From Mycobacterium sp. ELW1 (GTDB taxonomy: Bacteria; Actinomycetota; Actinomycetes; Mycobacteriales; Mycobacteriaceae): a stretch of 64,000 nucleotides of DNA. Positions 1 through 8,166 of the stretch are shown in pieces (position 1 is the stretch's first letter; the number at the start of each line of letters is the position of its first letter). A model generated the notes under the pieces. It made no database searches and had not been told where the DNA came from. It was given only the letters and a program-made list of their open reading frames with translations. The stretch spans positions 2,480,001-2,544,000 of the forward strand of contig NZ_CP032155.1 in NCBI RefSeq assembly GCF_008329905.1, in the 5' to 3' direction. Both the position numbers and the translations under genes were made by a program.

Positions 1-1143
1 TGATTCGTACAGAACGTGGACCCGGGCGCGCATCGCCAGGTCGAGCACCATGGGCCCGTATTCGACGAGCACACCGCCGTCGCCGTCACGCCGCACGGTG
101 ACGTCGGTGCCCTCGGCGCCGACGAATCGGGTCAGCACACCGTCATCGGCGTCGCTGGAGGTCGAGATCACCAGCGGCATCGACGCCCGCCGGTCGGCAC
201 CGATACTGCCCAGCGAGGGAGCTCGGTCGGCGCGCACCGGGACGAACCGCACGGTGTCGCCGGGTGCCATCTGTCCGAGTTTCCAGCGGTCGCCGCGCAC
301 GACGGTGACCGGGCAGACGAACCCGCCGAGGCTGGGGCCGTCCGGGCCGAGCAGGATCGGGGTGTCGCCGGTGAAATCCAAAGTTCCGACACAGTAGGCA
401 TTGTCGTGGATGTTCGACGGGTGCAGACCGGCTTCGCCACCGTCGGTGCGGGCCCACTGCGGCTTCGGGCCCACGAGGCGGACACCGGTGCGATCGGAGT
501 TGAAGTGCACCGTGTAGTCCGTGCCGACGATCGTCGCCATGTCGGCGCGGGTGAAGAATTCCGGCGCACCGTGCGGACCTTCGGTGACCGCGAGTTGCCA
601 GCGGTGACCGATCGCGGGCTGCTCGTCGATGGCGGCACGGGCCGGCCGAGCCGTCGCAGGTCCGGGATCGTGACCGATGGTCAGTCTGTCGCCGGTGCGC
701 AGTGGGCGACCTTCGTGGCCGCCGAAGCATCCCAGCGTGAATGTTGCTGTGCTACCGAGGTATTCGGCTTCACGCACGCCGCCGGCGATCAGCACGTAAC
801 AGCGCATGCCCGGACCGTCGACGACTCCGATGTCCAGCACCCCGCCCGGCGGTACCGGTACCGACTGCCACTGCGGCACCGGCTCGCCGTCGAGGGTGAC
901 CGGGGCGGCCGCCCCCGCGACGCACACCCGGGCACCGTCGGGGAAGCGCAGTGCGGGACCGGCTTTCGTGCATTCGAGGCCGGCGGCGCCCTCGGGGTTG
1001 CCGAGCACCCGGTTGCCGACGCGGAACGACAGATCGTCCATCGGCCCCGACGGCGGCACGCCGACATGCCAGTAGCCGACGCGGCCGGGCCAATCCTGGA
1101 CGGTGGTCAGCAGACCCGGCCGCTGCACTTCGAGGTTCGTCAT
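1..1143 (-). CDS. Urea/guanidine carboxylase, carboxyltransferase part (AHS2-AHS1), 3' end outside window
   Basis: The 381 visible codons run off the left edge. The protein starts directly with the KipA/AHS2 (PxpC-like) domain, with an early QRPGLLTTVQD motif, then PSGPMDD and, near residue 260, HDNAYCVGTLDFTGD and GPDGPSLGGF. A KipI/AHS1-like segment begins near residue 350. These are the carboxyltransferase domains of urea amidolyase-type biotin enzymes. The ATG overlaps the upstream stop codon as ATGA, so the start is well fixed. No biotin carboxylase domain precedes AHS2, although full-length urea carboxylases carry one at the N-terminus; it must be encoded elsewhere, perhaps beyond the edge. 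With two DUF1989 partners the substrate may be guanidine rather than urea. Confidence 0.85.
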   Translation of the reverse strand, partial: MTNLEVQRPGLLTTVQDWPGRVGYWHVGVPPSGPMDDLSFRVGNRVLGNPEGAAGLECTKAGPALRFPDGARVCVAGAAAPVTLDGEPVPQWQSVPVPPGGVLDIGVVDGPGMRCYVLIAGGVREAEYLGSTATFTLGCFGGHEGRPLRTGDRLTIGHDPGPATARPARAAIDEQPAIGHRWQLAVTEGPHGAPEFFTRADMATIVGTDYTVHFNSDRTGVRLVGPKPQWARTDGGEAGLHPSNIHDNAYCVGTLDFTGDTPILLGPDGPSLGGFVCPVTVVRGDRWKLGQMAPGDTVRFVPVRADRAPSLGSIGADRRASMPLVISTSSDADDGVLTRFVGAEGTDVTVRRDGDGGVLVEYGPMVLDLAMRARVHVLYES

Positions 1144-1751
1144 GAGTCGGTGATCACCATCCGCACCGGGGTGGGGTCGAATCCGTTGCAGGGGTTGTTG
1201 ATCTGCGGGCAGTTCGACACCAGCACCAGCGTGTCGGTATCGGCACGCACGGTCAGCGACTTGCCCGGCGCCGACAGGCCGTCGACGATGCCCAATGTGC
1301 CGTCGGCCTCGACGGGCACATTCATGAAGAAGTTGACGTTGGAGACGATGTCTCGCTTGTCCATACCCCATTTGGCGGCTTCGGCGAGGAAGTTCTCGGC
1401 GCAGGCGTGCTGATGCACGGTGTGATGGCCGTACCGCAAGGTGTTGGACTCCTTGGAGCAGGCGCCGGCGATGGTGTCGTGGTTGCCCACCTCGTCGGCG
1501 ACGATCGTCACCAACGGCCTGCCGTCGGCGGCCCGCAGCACCGAGCCGGTGGTCAGGAAGATGTTGCGCTGCGCGGCAATGGTGGCCTGCGCGCTGTACC
1601 GGCCGGCCGGGTCGACACGGTCACCGGTGACGGCGTAGAACAGGGTGTCCACCGCCTGGTTGCCGTGCAGATCGATGATCTGCAGGCACTGACCGGCCCG
1701 CAAGATGGCCGACCACGGCGCGCGTGCCGCGACGATTTCGTCGAGAATCAT
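1140..1751 (-). CDS. Urea carboxylase-associated protein 2 (DUF1989; carboxyguanidine deiminase subunit-like)
   Basis: 203 aa. The DUF1989 fold is recognisable from LRAGQCLQIIDLHGNQAVDTLFY at the N-terminus, ERDVDPAGRYSAQAT-type text around residue 50, the conserved QHACAENFL (Cys) and VSNVNFFMNVPVE, and the C-terminal SNCPQINNPCNGF. DUF1989 pairs beside urea/guanidine carboxylases are known as UAAP1/2 and in guanidine degraders form carboxyguanidine deiminase (CgdA/CgdB). It is coupled on both sides by ATGA overlaps, to the DUF1989 paralogue upstream and to the carboxylase downstream, so the three are one operon. Whether it acts in urea or guanidine catabolism cannot be settled from sequence alone. 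Confidence 0.9.
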   Translation of the reverse strand: MILDEIVAARAPWSAILRAGQCLQIIDLHGNQAVDTLFYAVTGDRVDPAGRYSAQATIAAQRNIFLTTGSVLRAADGRPLVTIVADEVGNHDTIAGACSKESNTLRYGHHTVHQHACAENFLAEAAKWGMDKRDIVSNVNFFMNVPVEADGTLGIVDGLSAPGKSLTVRADTDTLVLVSNCPQINNPCNGFDPTPVRMVITDS

Positions 1752-2482
1752 TGTGCTGCCGCCCAAGTGGTTTCGGTGTTGAACAGAGCTCGCAGGTATT
1801 CGGGATCGGTGTTCACCGGGGTGGTCAGCTCCTCGTCGGCACGCCAGGCCACGATGTCGAGAGCGGTCACCGCGGGTTGCGGGTCCAGCGGGTGGGCGGT
1901 GTTGACCACCGCGACGATGACGGGCAGATGGATCAGCAGTTCCACCGCCGTGCCGGGGCCGGCCGATCCGGTGAACGTCAGCGCGCCGGTGTCCTCGACG
2001 CGGACACCCTCGAACAGGGTCGCCGACGGTGCGACGTCGCGAATGTCCATCCCGTGCTTGATCGCGGCGAGCAGCATCTTCGGTTGGCCGGCGGCCGGCA
2101 ACCCGCACAGCAGGTCGTGGTGGCCTGAGCTGTCGGCCACGACCGTCGCCAACACGCGACCCTGATCGGACAGCAGCGGATGGCGCAGCCCGAGGTAGGC
2201 CTGCCACGGGACCTTCATGGTGTCGGCGACGTTGAGCCGCTCCCAGGAGGCGTCCGCTCGGAACAGCATCAGGTGCGCGCAGGCGCCGCCCTCGGGATCT
2301 GCCAGGCGCAGGCGGGTTCCGCGGCCGAGCACCCGGGTGGCGTAGGACTCCGCTGGCACGGACTCGGCCCAGCGCAGCCGGGTGCCGTCCACTCCGTCGG
2401 GCAGGACCGGCACCCGCATGCTGGCATCGCTCGCTTGGGAACGTGCATGCGAGCGGGCGCCGTCGGTCGACGCGGTTGTCAT
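1748..2482 (-). CDS. Urea carboxylase-associated protein 1 (DUF1989; carboxyguanidine deiminase subunit-like)
   Basis: 244 aa and the first gene of the operon. It has the DUF1989 pattern (GRGTRLRLADPEGGACAHLMLF, DTMKVPWQAYLG, a DSSGHHDLLCG segment, KHGMDIRDVAPSATLFEGV), preceded by about 25 low-complexity residues. The start is the ATG preceded by CAGGAG about 9 nt upstream. It is the partner of the following DUF1989 gene; in guanidine degraders the two make a heteromeric deiminase acting on carboxyguanidine. A TetR-type gene is divergent, and an operator-like site lies 24-38 nt before this start, so repression by that regulator is likely. Confidence 0.9.
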   Translation of the reverse strand: MTTASTDGARSHARSQASDASMRVPVLPDGVDGTRLRWAESVPAESYATRVLGRGTRLRLADPEGGACAHLMLFRADASWERLNVADTMKVPWQAYLGLRHPLLSDQGRVLATVVADSSGHHDLLCGLPAAGQPKMLLAAIKHGMDIRDVAPSATLFEGVRVEDTGALTFTGSAGPGTAVELLIHLPVIVAVVNTAHPLDPQPAVTALDIVAWRADEELTTPVNTDPEYLRALFNTETTWAAAQ

Positions 2483-2505
2483 CGTGGCACTCCTGAGTCA
2501 GCCGA

Positions 2506-2601
2506 TTACCTGTCAAGTGAAAGTTTTCTCACGTGCCGTTCCCGGGGAATGTCGACGGTGTAAAGACTGGGTTGACTGGATTTCGATCAAGTGACAGGTA
2601 T
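2506..2601. promoter_or_regulatory. Pair of inverted operator-like sites between the DUF1989 operon and the tetR gene
   Basis: TTACCTGTCAAGTGA (2506-2520) and TCAAGTGACAGGTAT (2587-2601) are inverted copies sharing an exact ACCTGTCA/TGACAGGT core. Each also contains an 8-nt TCAAGTGA/TCACTTGA-like element. One copy lies just upstream of the DUF1989 operon and the other about 18 nt before the TetR gene, the usual layout for an autoregulated TetR repressor with a divergent target. The function is inferred. Confidence 0.65.
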
Positions 2602-2618
2602 TCGGCCGCCGACGGTGA

Positions 2619-3242
2619 ATGCCAGAATGGCGTATGCGCAGCCAGGGCCACGACGGGCGCGGCCGGCCCCGGCTCGAACAGGCCCGCCGGCCCGGCAACA
2701 CCGCCCGCGAGGAGATCCTGGACGCCGCCGCCGAACTGTTCACCACGATCGGATACGCGGGAACGTCGACCCGGCGGATCGCCGACGCGGTCGGTATCCG
2801 CCAGGCATCGCTATACCACCATTTCGCGACCAAGGACGACATCCTCGATGCCCTGCTGGCCGGAACGGTCGACGAGGCTCTGCGGCTGGCGAACGAGCTG
2901 CTGACCGGTCCCGGCCCGGCCAGCGACCGGCTGCGAGCCCTGGTGGTCGCGGACTGCTCGCAGCTGTGCGCCAGCCGCTGGAATCTGGGTGCGCTCTACC
3001 TGCTGCCGGAACTGCGTATCGAGCGGTTCGCGCAATTCCGGGCCAGCCGCGAGGAGTTGCGGCGCCGGTATCGAGCCCTCGCTGCGCAGGTGATCGCCGA
3101 GTGCGACGGGATCGCCGAAGCCGACGACCTTCCGTTCCGCCTTGTCGAATCGGTGATCAACCGGCGCTCCGACAACGAGGAGTGCACGCCCGAGACGCCC
3201 GCCGTGATCGCCGATGCGGCCCTGCGAATCCTCGGTTGCTAA
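2619..3242 (+). CDS. TetR-family repressor, AmtR-like
   Basis: 207 aa. The N-terminal helix-turn-helix is classic TetR (REEILDAAAELFTTIGYAGTSTRRIADAVGIRQASLYHHFATKDDIL, residues about 30-75); the C-terminal ligand domain is helical and variable. The gene is divergent from a urea/guanidine carboxylase operon and sits beside panB. In M. smegmatis the TetR protein AmtR controls a urea carboxylase operon, and I recall its gene lying near panB, so an AmtR orthologue is my inference rather than something shown by alignment. An in-frame ATG at 2634 is an alternative start. Twin inverted sites in the intergenic region suggest autorepression. Confidence 0.8.
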   Translation: MPEWRMRSQGHDGRGRPRLEQARRPGNTAREEILDAAAELFTTIGYAGTSTRRIADAVGIRQASLYHHFATKDDILDALLAGTVDEALRLANELLTGPGPASDRLRALVVADCSQLCASRWNLGALYLLPELRIERFAQFRASREELRRRYRALAAQVIAECDGIAEADDLPFRLVESVINRRSDNEECTPETPAVIADAALRILGC

Positions 3243-3252
3243 CGTTCCGGCC

Positions 3253-4035
3253 GTGAGCGACTACCAGACGTTGTCCTTCGATCAGGCCGGTCCCATCGCG
3301 CGGATCGTGCTGAACCGGCCCGAGGCCGCCAACGGCATGAACGACGTGATGACCGCCGAACTCGCGCAGGTCGCCGCCCGCTGCGACGTGCCCGAGATCA
3401 AGGCCGTCGTCCTCACCGGCGCCGGCCGGTTCTTCTGCGCCGGGGGAGACCTCAAGGCGATGGCGGCATCCCCGTTGGGTCCGGGCCGATTCGTCAAGGG
3501 CATCGCCGACGATCTGCACCGCGCGATCTCGACGCTGGCCCGGATGGATGCCGTGGTGATCACGGCGGTCAACGGGGTGGCCGCGGGTGCCGGGTTCAGC
3601 CTCGCGGTGGCGGGGGACCTGGTGCTGGCCGCCGACACCGCGTCGTTCACCATGGCCTACACCAAAGCCGGGCTCAGCCCCGACGGCAGCTCCTCCTTCT
3701 TCCTGCCGCGCATCATCGGCGTGCGCCGCACCCAGGAGCTCATGCTCACCAACCGGACGTTGAAGGCGGCCGAAGCCGCCGACTGGGGTCTGGTCACCGA
3801 GGTTGTCCCCGCTGATGATCTGGAGGCACGCGCTCAGGTGCTGGCCGAGGAGATCGCCTCTGCGGCAAAGGGTTCCGGTGCTGCGGTCAAGAAGCTGATG
3901 CTCACCACGTTCGGCAGTGGCCTCGAGGAGCAGATGGAACTGGAGGGCCGGCTGATCGCGGCGTGCGCTGACAGTGCCGATGGCCGCGAAGGTATCGACG
4001 CGTTCCTGAACAAGCGCGCGCCGGAGTTCGGCTAG
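3253..4035 (+). CDS. Enoyl-CoA hydratase/isomerase family protein
   Basis: 260 aa crotonase-fold protein. [12 protein letters not shown] (near residue 63) is the CoA/oxyanion-hole segment and [24 protein letters not shown] follows near residue 100. The second catalytic region reads [16 protein letters not shown], with an Asp where typical enoyl-CoA hydratases carry Glu. That resembles PaaG-like isomerases more than classical hydratases, so the exact reaction is uncertain. The GTG start lies 10 nt after the tetR stop; earlier in-frame starts would run into that gene. Its stop codon shares one CTAG with the convergent panB stop. Confidence 0.85.
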   Translation: MSDYQTLSFDQAGPIARIVLNRPEAANGMNDVMTAELAQVAARCDVPEIKAVVLTGAGRFFCAGGDLKAMAASPLGPGRFVKGIADDLHRAISTLARMDAVVITAVNGVAAGAGFSLAVAGDLVLAADTASFTMAYTKAGLSPDGSSSFFLPRIIGVRRTQELMLTNRTLKAAEAADWGLVTEVVPADDLEARAQVLAEEIASAAKGSGAAVKKLMLTTFGSGLEEQMELEGRLIAACADSADGREGIDAFLNKRAPEFG

Positions 4036-4874
4036 AAGCTGTGCTCCTCGGCCGGGAATGCGCCGGTCGCCACCTCTTCGGCGTATTGCGTTGCCGCGCG
4101 GCGTAATTCGCCGCCGACATCGCCGAATCGCTTGACGAACTTGGCGGTCTTGCCGCTGGTGAGTCCGGCCATGTCCTGCCAGACCAGCACCTGCGCATCG
4201 CAGTTGGGCCCGGCGCCGATGCCGATGGTCGGGATCGTCAGCTTGCCGGTGATCTGGGTGGCCAGCTCGGCGGGCACCATCTCCATCACCACCGCGATGG
4301 CGCCGGCCTCCTGGACCGCGATCGCGTCGTGGATGGTCTGCTCGGCGGCGTCACCGCGGCCCTGCACGCGAAACCCGCCCAGGGAGTTGACGCTCTGCGG
4401 GGTGAACCCGATATGGGCGACCACCGGAATGCCTGCGGCGCTCAAGGTCGCGATCTGCTCGGCGACCCGCTCACCACCCTCGAGCTTCACCGCGTGGGCG
4501 CCGGTCTCCTTCATGAAGCGGGTGGCGGTGCGCAGGGCCTGGGTGGGCCCTTCCTCGTAGCTGCCGAACGGCAGATCCGCCACGACGAGCGCATGCTCCG
4601 CGCCGCGAACCACACCACGAACCAGGGGGATCAACTCGTCGACCGAGACGGCCACGGTGGTGTCGTAGCCGTAGACAACGTTGGCCGCGGAATCGCCGAC
4701 CAGCAGCACGGGGATTCCGGCTTCGTCAAAGGCGCGGGCAGTGGAGTAGTCGTACACGGTGAGCATCGCCCACTTGTGACCTTCGGACTTCCACTTCAGC
4801 AGGTGGTGGGTGCGGACCTTCGTGCGCGAAACAGGCGACGAGGAAGCGCCGCCGTAGACAGCTTGTTCAGACAT
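4032..4874 (-). CDS. panB: 3-methyl-2-oxobutanoate hydroxymethyltransferase
   Basis: 280 aa. PanB transfers a hydroxymethyl group from 5,10-methylene-tetrahydrofolate to alpha-ketoisovalerate, the first committed step to pantothenate and CoA. Family motifs include [37 protein letters not shown] (Mg-binding Asp residues), [10 protein letters not shown], a KLEGG segment and the late IGIGAG. The ATG at 4874 is preceded by AGGGACAAAG. Length and position beside hip1/glnA2 match mycobacterial panB. The gene is convergent with the enoyl-CoA hydratase gene and overlaps it by 4 nt through shared stop codons. Confidence 0.97.
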   Translation of the reverse strand: MSEQAVYGGASSSPVSRTKVRTHHLLKWKSEGHKWAMLTVYDYSTARAFDEAGIPVLLVGDSAANVVYGYDTTVAVSVDELIPLVRGVVRGAEHALVVADLPFGSYEEGPTQALRTATRFMKETGAHAVKLEGGERVAEQIATLSAAGIPVVAHIGFTPQSVNSLGGFRVQGRGDAAEQTIHDAIAVQEAGAIAVVMEMVPAELATQITGKLTIPTIGIGAGPNCDAQVLVWQDMAGLTSGKTAKFVKRFGDVGGELRRAATQYAEEVATGAFPAEEHSF

Positions 4875-5022
4875 CTTTGTCCCTAGTGATCGTCTTTGCC
4901 GATCCTCGAGGCCCATCCGGGTCCCCGGGTTCGCTTGACGCCATCAAGTGTGCCACCACCGCACACAAAGGTGAACGAACAGTGAAGTGGACTTTCTCAC
5001 ACCTGGTCTCGGTGCTCCGGCA

Positions 5023-5028
5023 TACGAT
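5023..5028 (+). promoter_or_regulatory. -10 hexamer TACGAT for a leaderless transcript
   Basis: TACGAT lies 7 nt before the ATG at 5036 and no Shine-Dalgarno is present, so transcription would start at or next to the start codon. It supports 5036 over earlier in-frame starts. Confidence 0.5.
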
Positions 5029-5035
5029 CGGCGGC

Positions 5036-6442
5036 ATGGTGCAACACCTGCAGCGACTCAGCGGCCTCGATGCCAGCTTCCTTTATCTCGAAACCCCCTC
5101 ACAGCCACTGCATGTGTGTTCGATCCTGGAGCTCGACGCGTCCACGATCCCCGGCGGTTACAGCTTCGAGCGGCTTCGTGACGAATTGGCCTTGCGCGTC
5201 AAGGCAATTCCGAGTTTCCGCGAACGCCTCGCCAACAGCTTCCTCAATCTCGACCATCCGGTGTGGGTGGAAGACGAGCACTTCGAGATCGACCGCCACC
5301 TGCACCGAATCGGACTGCCCGCACCGGGCGGCCGGGTCGAGCTGGGGGAGATCTGCGGCCACCTGGCCTCGCTGCCGCTGGATCGCCGCCACCCGCTGTG
5401 GGAGACCTGGGTCATCGAGGGTGTCGGCGGAACCGACGCCCGCAACGGCGGACGGCTCGCCGTGCTGACGAAGGTCCACCACGCCGCGGTCGACGGGGTG
5501 ACCGGTGCCAATCTCATGTCGCAGCTGTGCAGCACCGAACCCGACGCTCCGCCGCCGGACCCGGTCGACGGACAGGGCGACACCAACCAGCTGCGTATCG
5601 CGCTCGGCGGGTTGGGCCGGTTCGCCACCCGGCCCCTGACGCTGGCCACCAAAGTGCTGCCCGGCACCATCACGACCGTCGTCGACACCATCCAGCGCGC
5701 GGTCGGCGGCCGGGCGATGGCGGCCCCGTTCGCGGCACCGCAGACCAAGTTCAACGCCAGCGTCACCGCCCATCGCAACGTCGCGTTCGCCGAACTGGAC
5801 TTCGAGGACATCAAGACGGTCAAGAACCACTTCGGCGTCAAGGTCAACGATGTGGTGATGGCCCTGGTCGCCGGGGTGTTGCGGCAGTTCCTGCTGGACC
5901 GCGACGAACTTCCCGAGTCGTCCCTGGTCGCCATGGTGCCGGTGTCGGTGCACGACCGCTCGGACCGGCCGGGCCGCAACCAGGTATCGGGCATGTTCAC
6001 CAAGCTGGAGACCCAGATCGCCGATCCGGCCGAACGGCTGAAGGCCATCGCCGAGGCGAACACCACCGCCAAGGAACACAGCTCCGCGATCGGGGCCACC
6101 CTCCTGCAGGACTGGAGCCAATTCGCCGGGCCCGCCGTCTTCGGCATCGCCATGCGGGTGTACGCCCGAAGCAGCCTGACCGAGTCCCGCCCGGTGCACA
6201 ACCTCGTGGTGTCCAACGTGCCCGGCCCGCAGATTCCGCTGTACTTCCTCGGCGCCGAAGTCAGCGCGATGTATCCGTTGGGGCCGATCTTCCACGGCTC
6301 CGGACTGAACATCACGGTGATGTCACTCAACGGCAAACTCGACGTCGGATTGATCAGTTGCCCCGAGCTGCTGCCCGATCTCTGGGACCTGGCCGACGAC
6401 TTCGCCGTCGGCATGAAGGAACTGCTCGACGCCACCAGATGA
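5036..6442 (+). CDS. WS/DGAT/MGAT family O-acyltransferase (triacylglycerol/wax ester synthase)
   Basis: 468 aa. The active-site HHxxxDG motif is present at residues 148-154 (KVHHAAVDG), as are the N-terminal LSGLDASFLYLET and the late VSNVPGP motif typical of bacterial wax ester synthase/diacylglycerol acyltransferases. These enzymes acylate diacylglycerol or fatty alcohols to make storage lipid on the membrane or lipid bodies. An upstream in-frame extension exists, but a -10 hexamer 7 nt before 5036 and the normal family N-terminus favour this start. M. tuberculosis has no such gene between panB and hip1, so it is a local insertion or paralogue. Substrate preference cannot be read from sequence. 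Confidence 0.92.
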   Translation: MVQHLQRLSGLDASFLYLETPSQPLHVCSILELDASTIPGGYSFERLRDELALRVKAIPSFRERLANSFLNLDHPVWVEDEHFEIDRHLHRIGLPAPGGRVELGEICGHLASLPLDRRHPLWETWVIEGVGGTDARNGGRLAVLTKVHHAAVDGVTGANLMSQLCSTEPDAPPPDPVDGQGDTNQLRIALGGLGRFATRPLTLATKVLPGTITTVVDTIQRAVGGRAMAAPFAAPQTKFNASVTAHRNVAFAELDFEDIKTVKNHFGVKVNDVVMALVAGVLRQFLLDRDELPESSLVAMVPVSVHDRSDRPGRNQVSGMFTKLETQIADPAERLKAIAEANTTAKEHSSAIGATLLQDWSQFAGPAVFGIAMRVYARSSLTESRPVHNLVVSNVPGPQIPLYFLGAEVSAMYPLGPIFHGSGLNITVMSLNGKLDVGLISCPELLPDLWDLADDFAVGMKELLDATR

Positions 6443-6490
6443 GCTGCCCGGGCGGTCGGTGTGTGAGGCACCCCCGCCGAGCATGGCAGC

Positions 6491-8044
6491 ATGTTTGCCA
6501 TGAGGCTTGACCGGAGATCACGCGCTGTCCGCACCGCTTTGGTGCTCCCCGCCGTGGCCGCGCTCGTCGTGAGCGCCGGCTGCAGCTCCACGGTGTCGGG
6601 GATGGCAGTGCTCGCCGGACCTCAGGTCGGGCAGCCCGTGCAGTGGGGACCGTGCCGGCTGGCCGGCGGCGGCGGTGGCAACGCGTTGCCGATCCCGGCC
6701 GGGGCGGAATGCGGCAAGATCGCCGTGCCCGTCGACTACGCCAAGCCGGACGGCGCCGTGGCGACGCTTGCTCTGATCCGCTTCCCGGCGACCGGGCAGA
6801 AGATCGGCTCGCTCATCATCAACCCGGGCGGCCCCGGCGAGTCCGGCATCGAGGCCGCGTCGAGCATCGTGGAAAACCTGCCCAGCTCGGTGCGGCAGGG
6901 CTTCGACATGGTCGGCTTCGACCCGCGCGGTGTCGGCTCGTCCACCCCGGCGCTGTGGTGCAACTCCGATGCCGACAACGACCGCATCCGGGCCGATCCG
7001 CAGGTCGACTACAGCCCCAAGGGCATTGAGCACATCGAGGGTCAGACCAAGGCCTTCGTCCAGCGCTGCGTCGACAAAATGGGCAAGGACTTCCTGGAGA
7101 ACGTCGGCACCGCCAACGTCGCCAAGGATCTGGATGCGCTGCGCGCCGCCGTCGGCGACGACAAGCTCACCTACCTCGGCTACTCCTACGGCACCCGGAT
7201 CGGCTCGGCGTACGCCGAGGCGTACCCGGACAAGGTGCGAGCGATGATCCTCGACGGCGCCGTCGATCCGAACGCCGATCCGATCCAGGCCGACATCGAT
7301 CAGGCCGCGGCATTCCAGCAGGCCTTCAACGACTACGCCGCCGACTGCGTCAAGGACCCGAGCTGCCCGTTGGGCAACGACGCCGCCAAGGCTGTCGACG
7401 TCTACCGCAGCCTGGTCGACCCGTTGGTCGACAAGCCACTTCCGACCTCAGACCCGCGCGGGCTGGGTTACAGCGACGCGATCATCGGCACGATCATGGC
7501 GCTCTATTCGCCAAATCTGTGGCGGCACCTGACCCAGGGTCTGACCGAGATGACCAACGGCCGCGGCGACACCATGCTGGCGCTGGCCGACATGTACATG
7601 CGCCGGGATGCCAGGGGCCACTACACCAACGCCACCGACGCCCGGATCGCGGTCAACTGCGTAGATCAGCCTGCTATCACCGACCGCCAGAAGGTGATCG
7701 AGGAAGACAAGAAGATGCGCGAGGTCGCGCCGTTCATGAGCTACGGCGACTTCACCGGGCACGCCCCGCTGAGCACCTGCGCCTTCTGGCCGGTGCCGCC
7801 GACCAGCACCCCGCATGCGGTCAAGGCGCCGGGGCTGCCGCCGGTGCTGGTGGTGTCGACGACCAACGATCCGGCGACGCCGTATCAGGCCGGCGTCGAC
7901 CTGGCCAAGCAGCTCGGCGGAGCGCTCTTGACCTTCAACGGAACTCAGCACACGGTGGTCTTCCAGGGCAACACCTGCGTCGACAACTACGCCGCCGCCT
8001 ATCTCGTCGATCTGAAGCTGCCTCCGCCCGGCGCCACGTGCTGA
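6491..8044 (+). CDS. caeA: Hip1/CaeA-like cell-envelope serine hydrolase (lipoprotein)
   Basis: 517 aa, close in sequence and length to M. tuberculosis Rv2224c (Hip1/CaeA, 520 aa), a cell-envelope carboxylesterase/protease. The N-terminus has an Arg-rich start, a hydrophobic stretch and a lipobox (VSAGC, about residue 31), so it should be a lipoprotein. The alpha/beta-hydrolase nucleophile sits in GYSYG (about residue 236) and the catalytic His in GTQHTVVF near the C-terminus. Other family blocks are NPGGPGESG and FDPRGVGSS. An in-frame ATG at 6500 is an alternative start. It is followed in tandem by a paralogue, as in M. tuberculosis. Confidence 0.93.
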   Translation: MFAMRLDRRSRAVRTALVLPAVAALVVSAGCSSTVSGMAVLAGPQVGQPVQWGPCRLAGGGGGNALPIPAGAECGKIAVPVDYAKPDGAVATLALIRFPATGQKIGSLIINPGGPGESGIEAASSIVENLPSSVRQGFDMVGFDPRGVGSSTPALWCNSDADNDRIRADPQVDYSPKGIEHIEGQTKAFVQRCVDKMGKDFLENVGTANVAKDLDALRAAVGDDKLTYLGYSYGTRIGSAYAEAYPDKVRAMILDGAVDPNADPIQADIDQAAAFQQAFNDYAADCVKDPSCPLGNDAAKAVDVYRSLVDPLVDKPLPTSDPRGLGYSDAIIGTIMALYSPNLWRHLTQGLTEMTNGRGDTMLALADMYMRRDARGHYTNATDARIAVNCVDQPAITDRQKVIEEDKKMREVAPFMSYGDFTGHAPLSTCAFWPVPPTSTPHAVKAPGLPPVLVVSTTNDPATPYQAGVDLAKQLGGALLTFNGTQHTVVFQGNTCVDNYAAAYLVDLKLPPPGATC

Positions 8045-8166
8045 CGCCAAAGAACTTGTCCCACAGGACTTCTACGTCGGCGTCAACAATTGTTACCGAT
8101 CTTGACCGTATCTGAGATCGGAGTGTGACCGGCTCGCCGTCATACCGACCGCCCGGCCGTGGGACG

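Noticed and set aside
2483-2618. Guanidine riboswitch in front of the DUF1989 operon
   Set aside because: The gap is short, lacks the conserved stems of guanidine riboswitches, and instead holds inverted operator-like sites.
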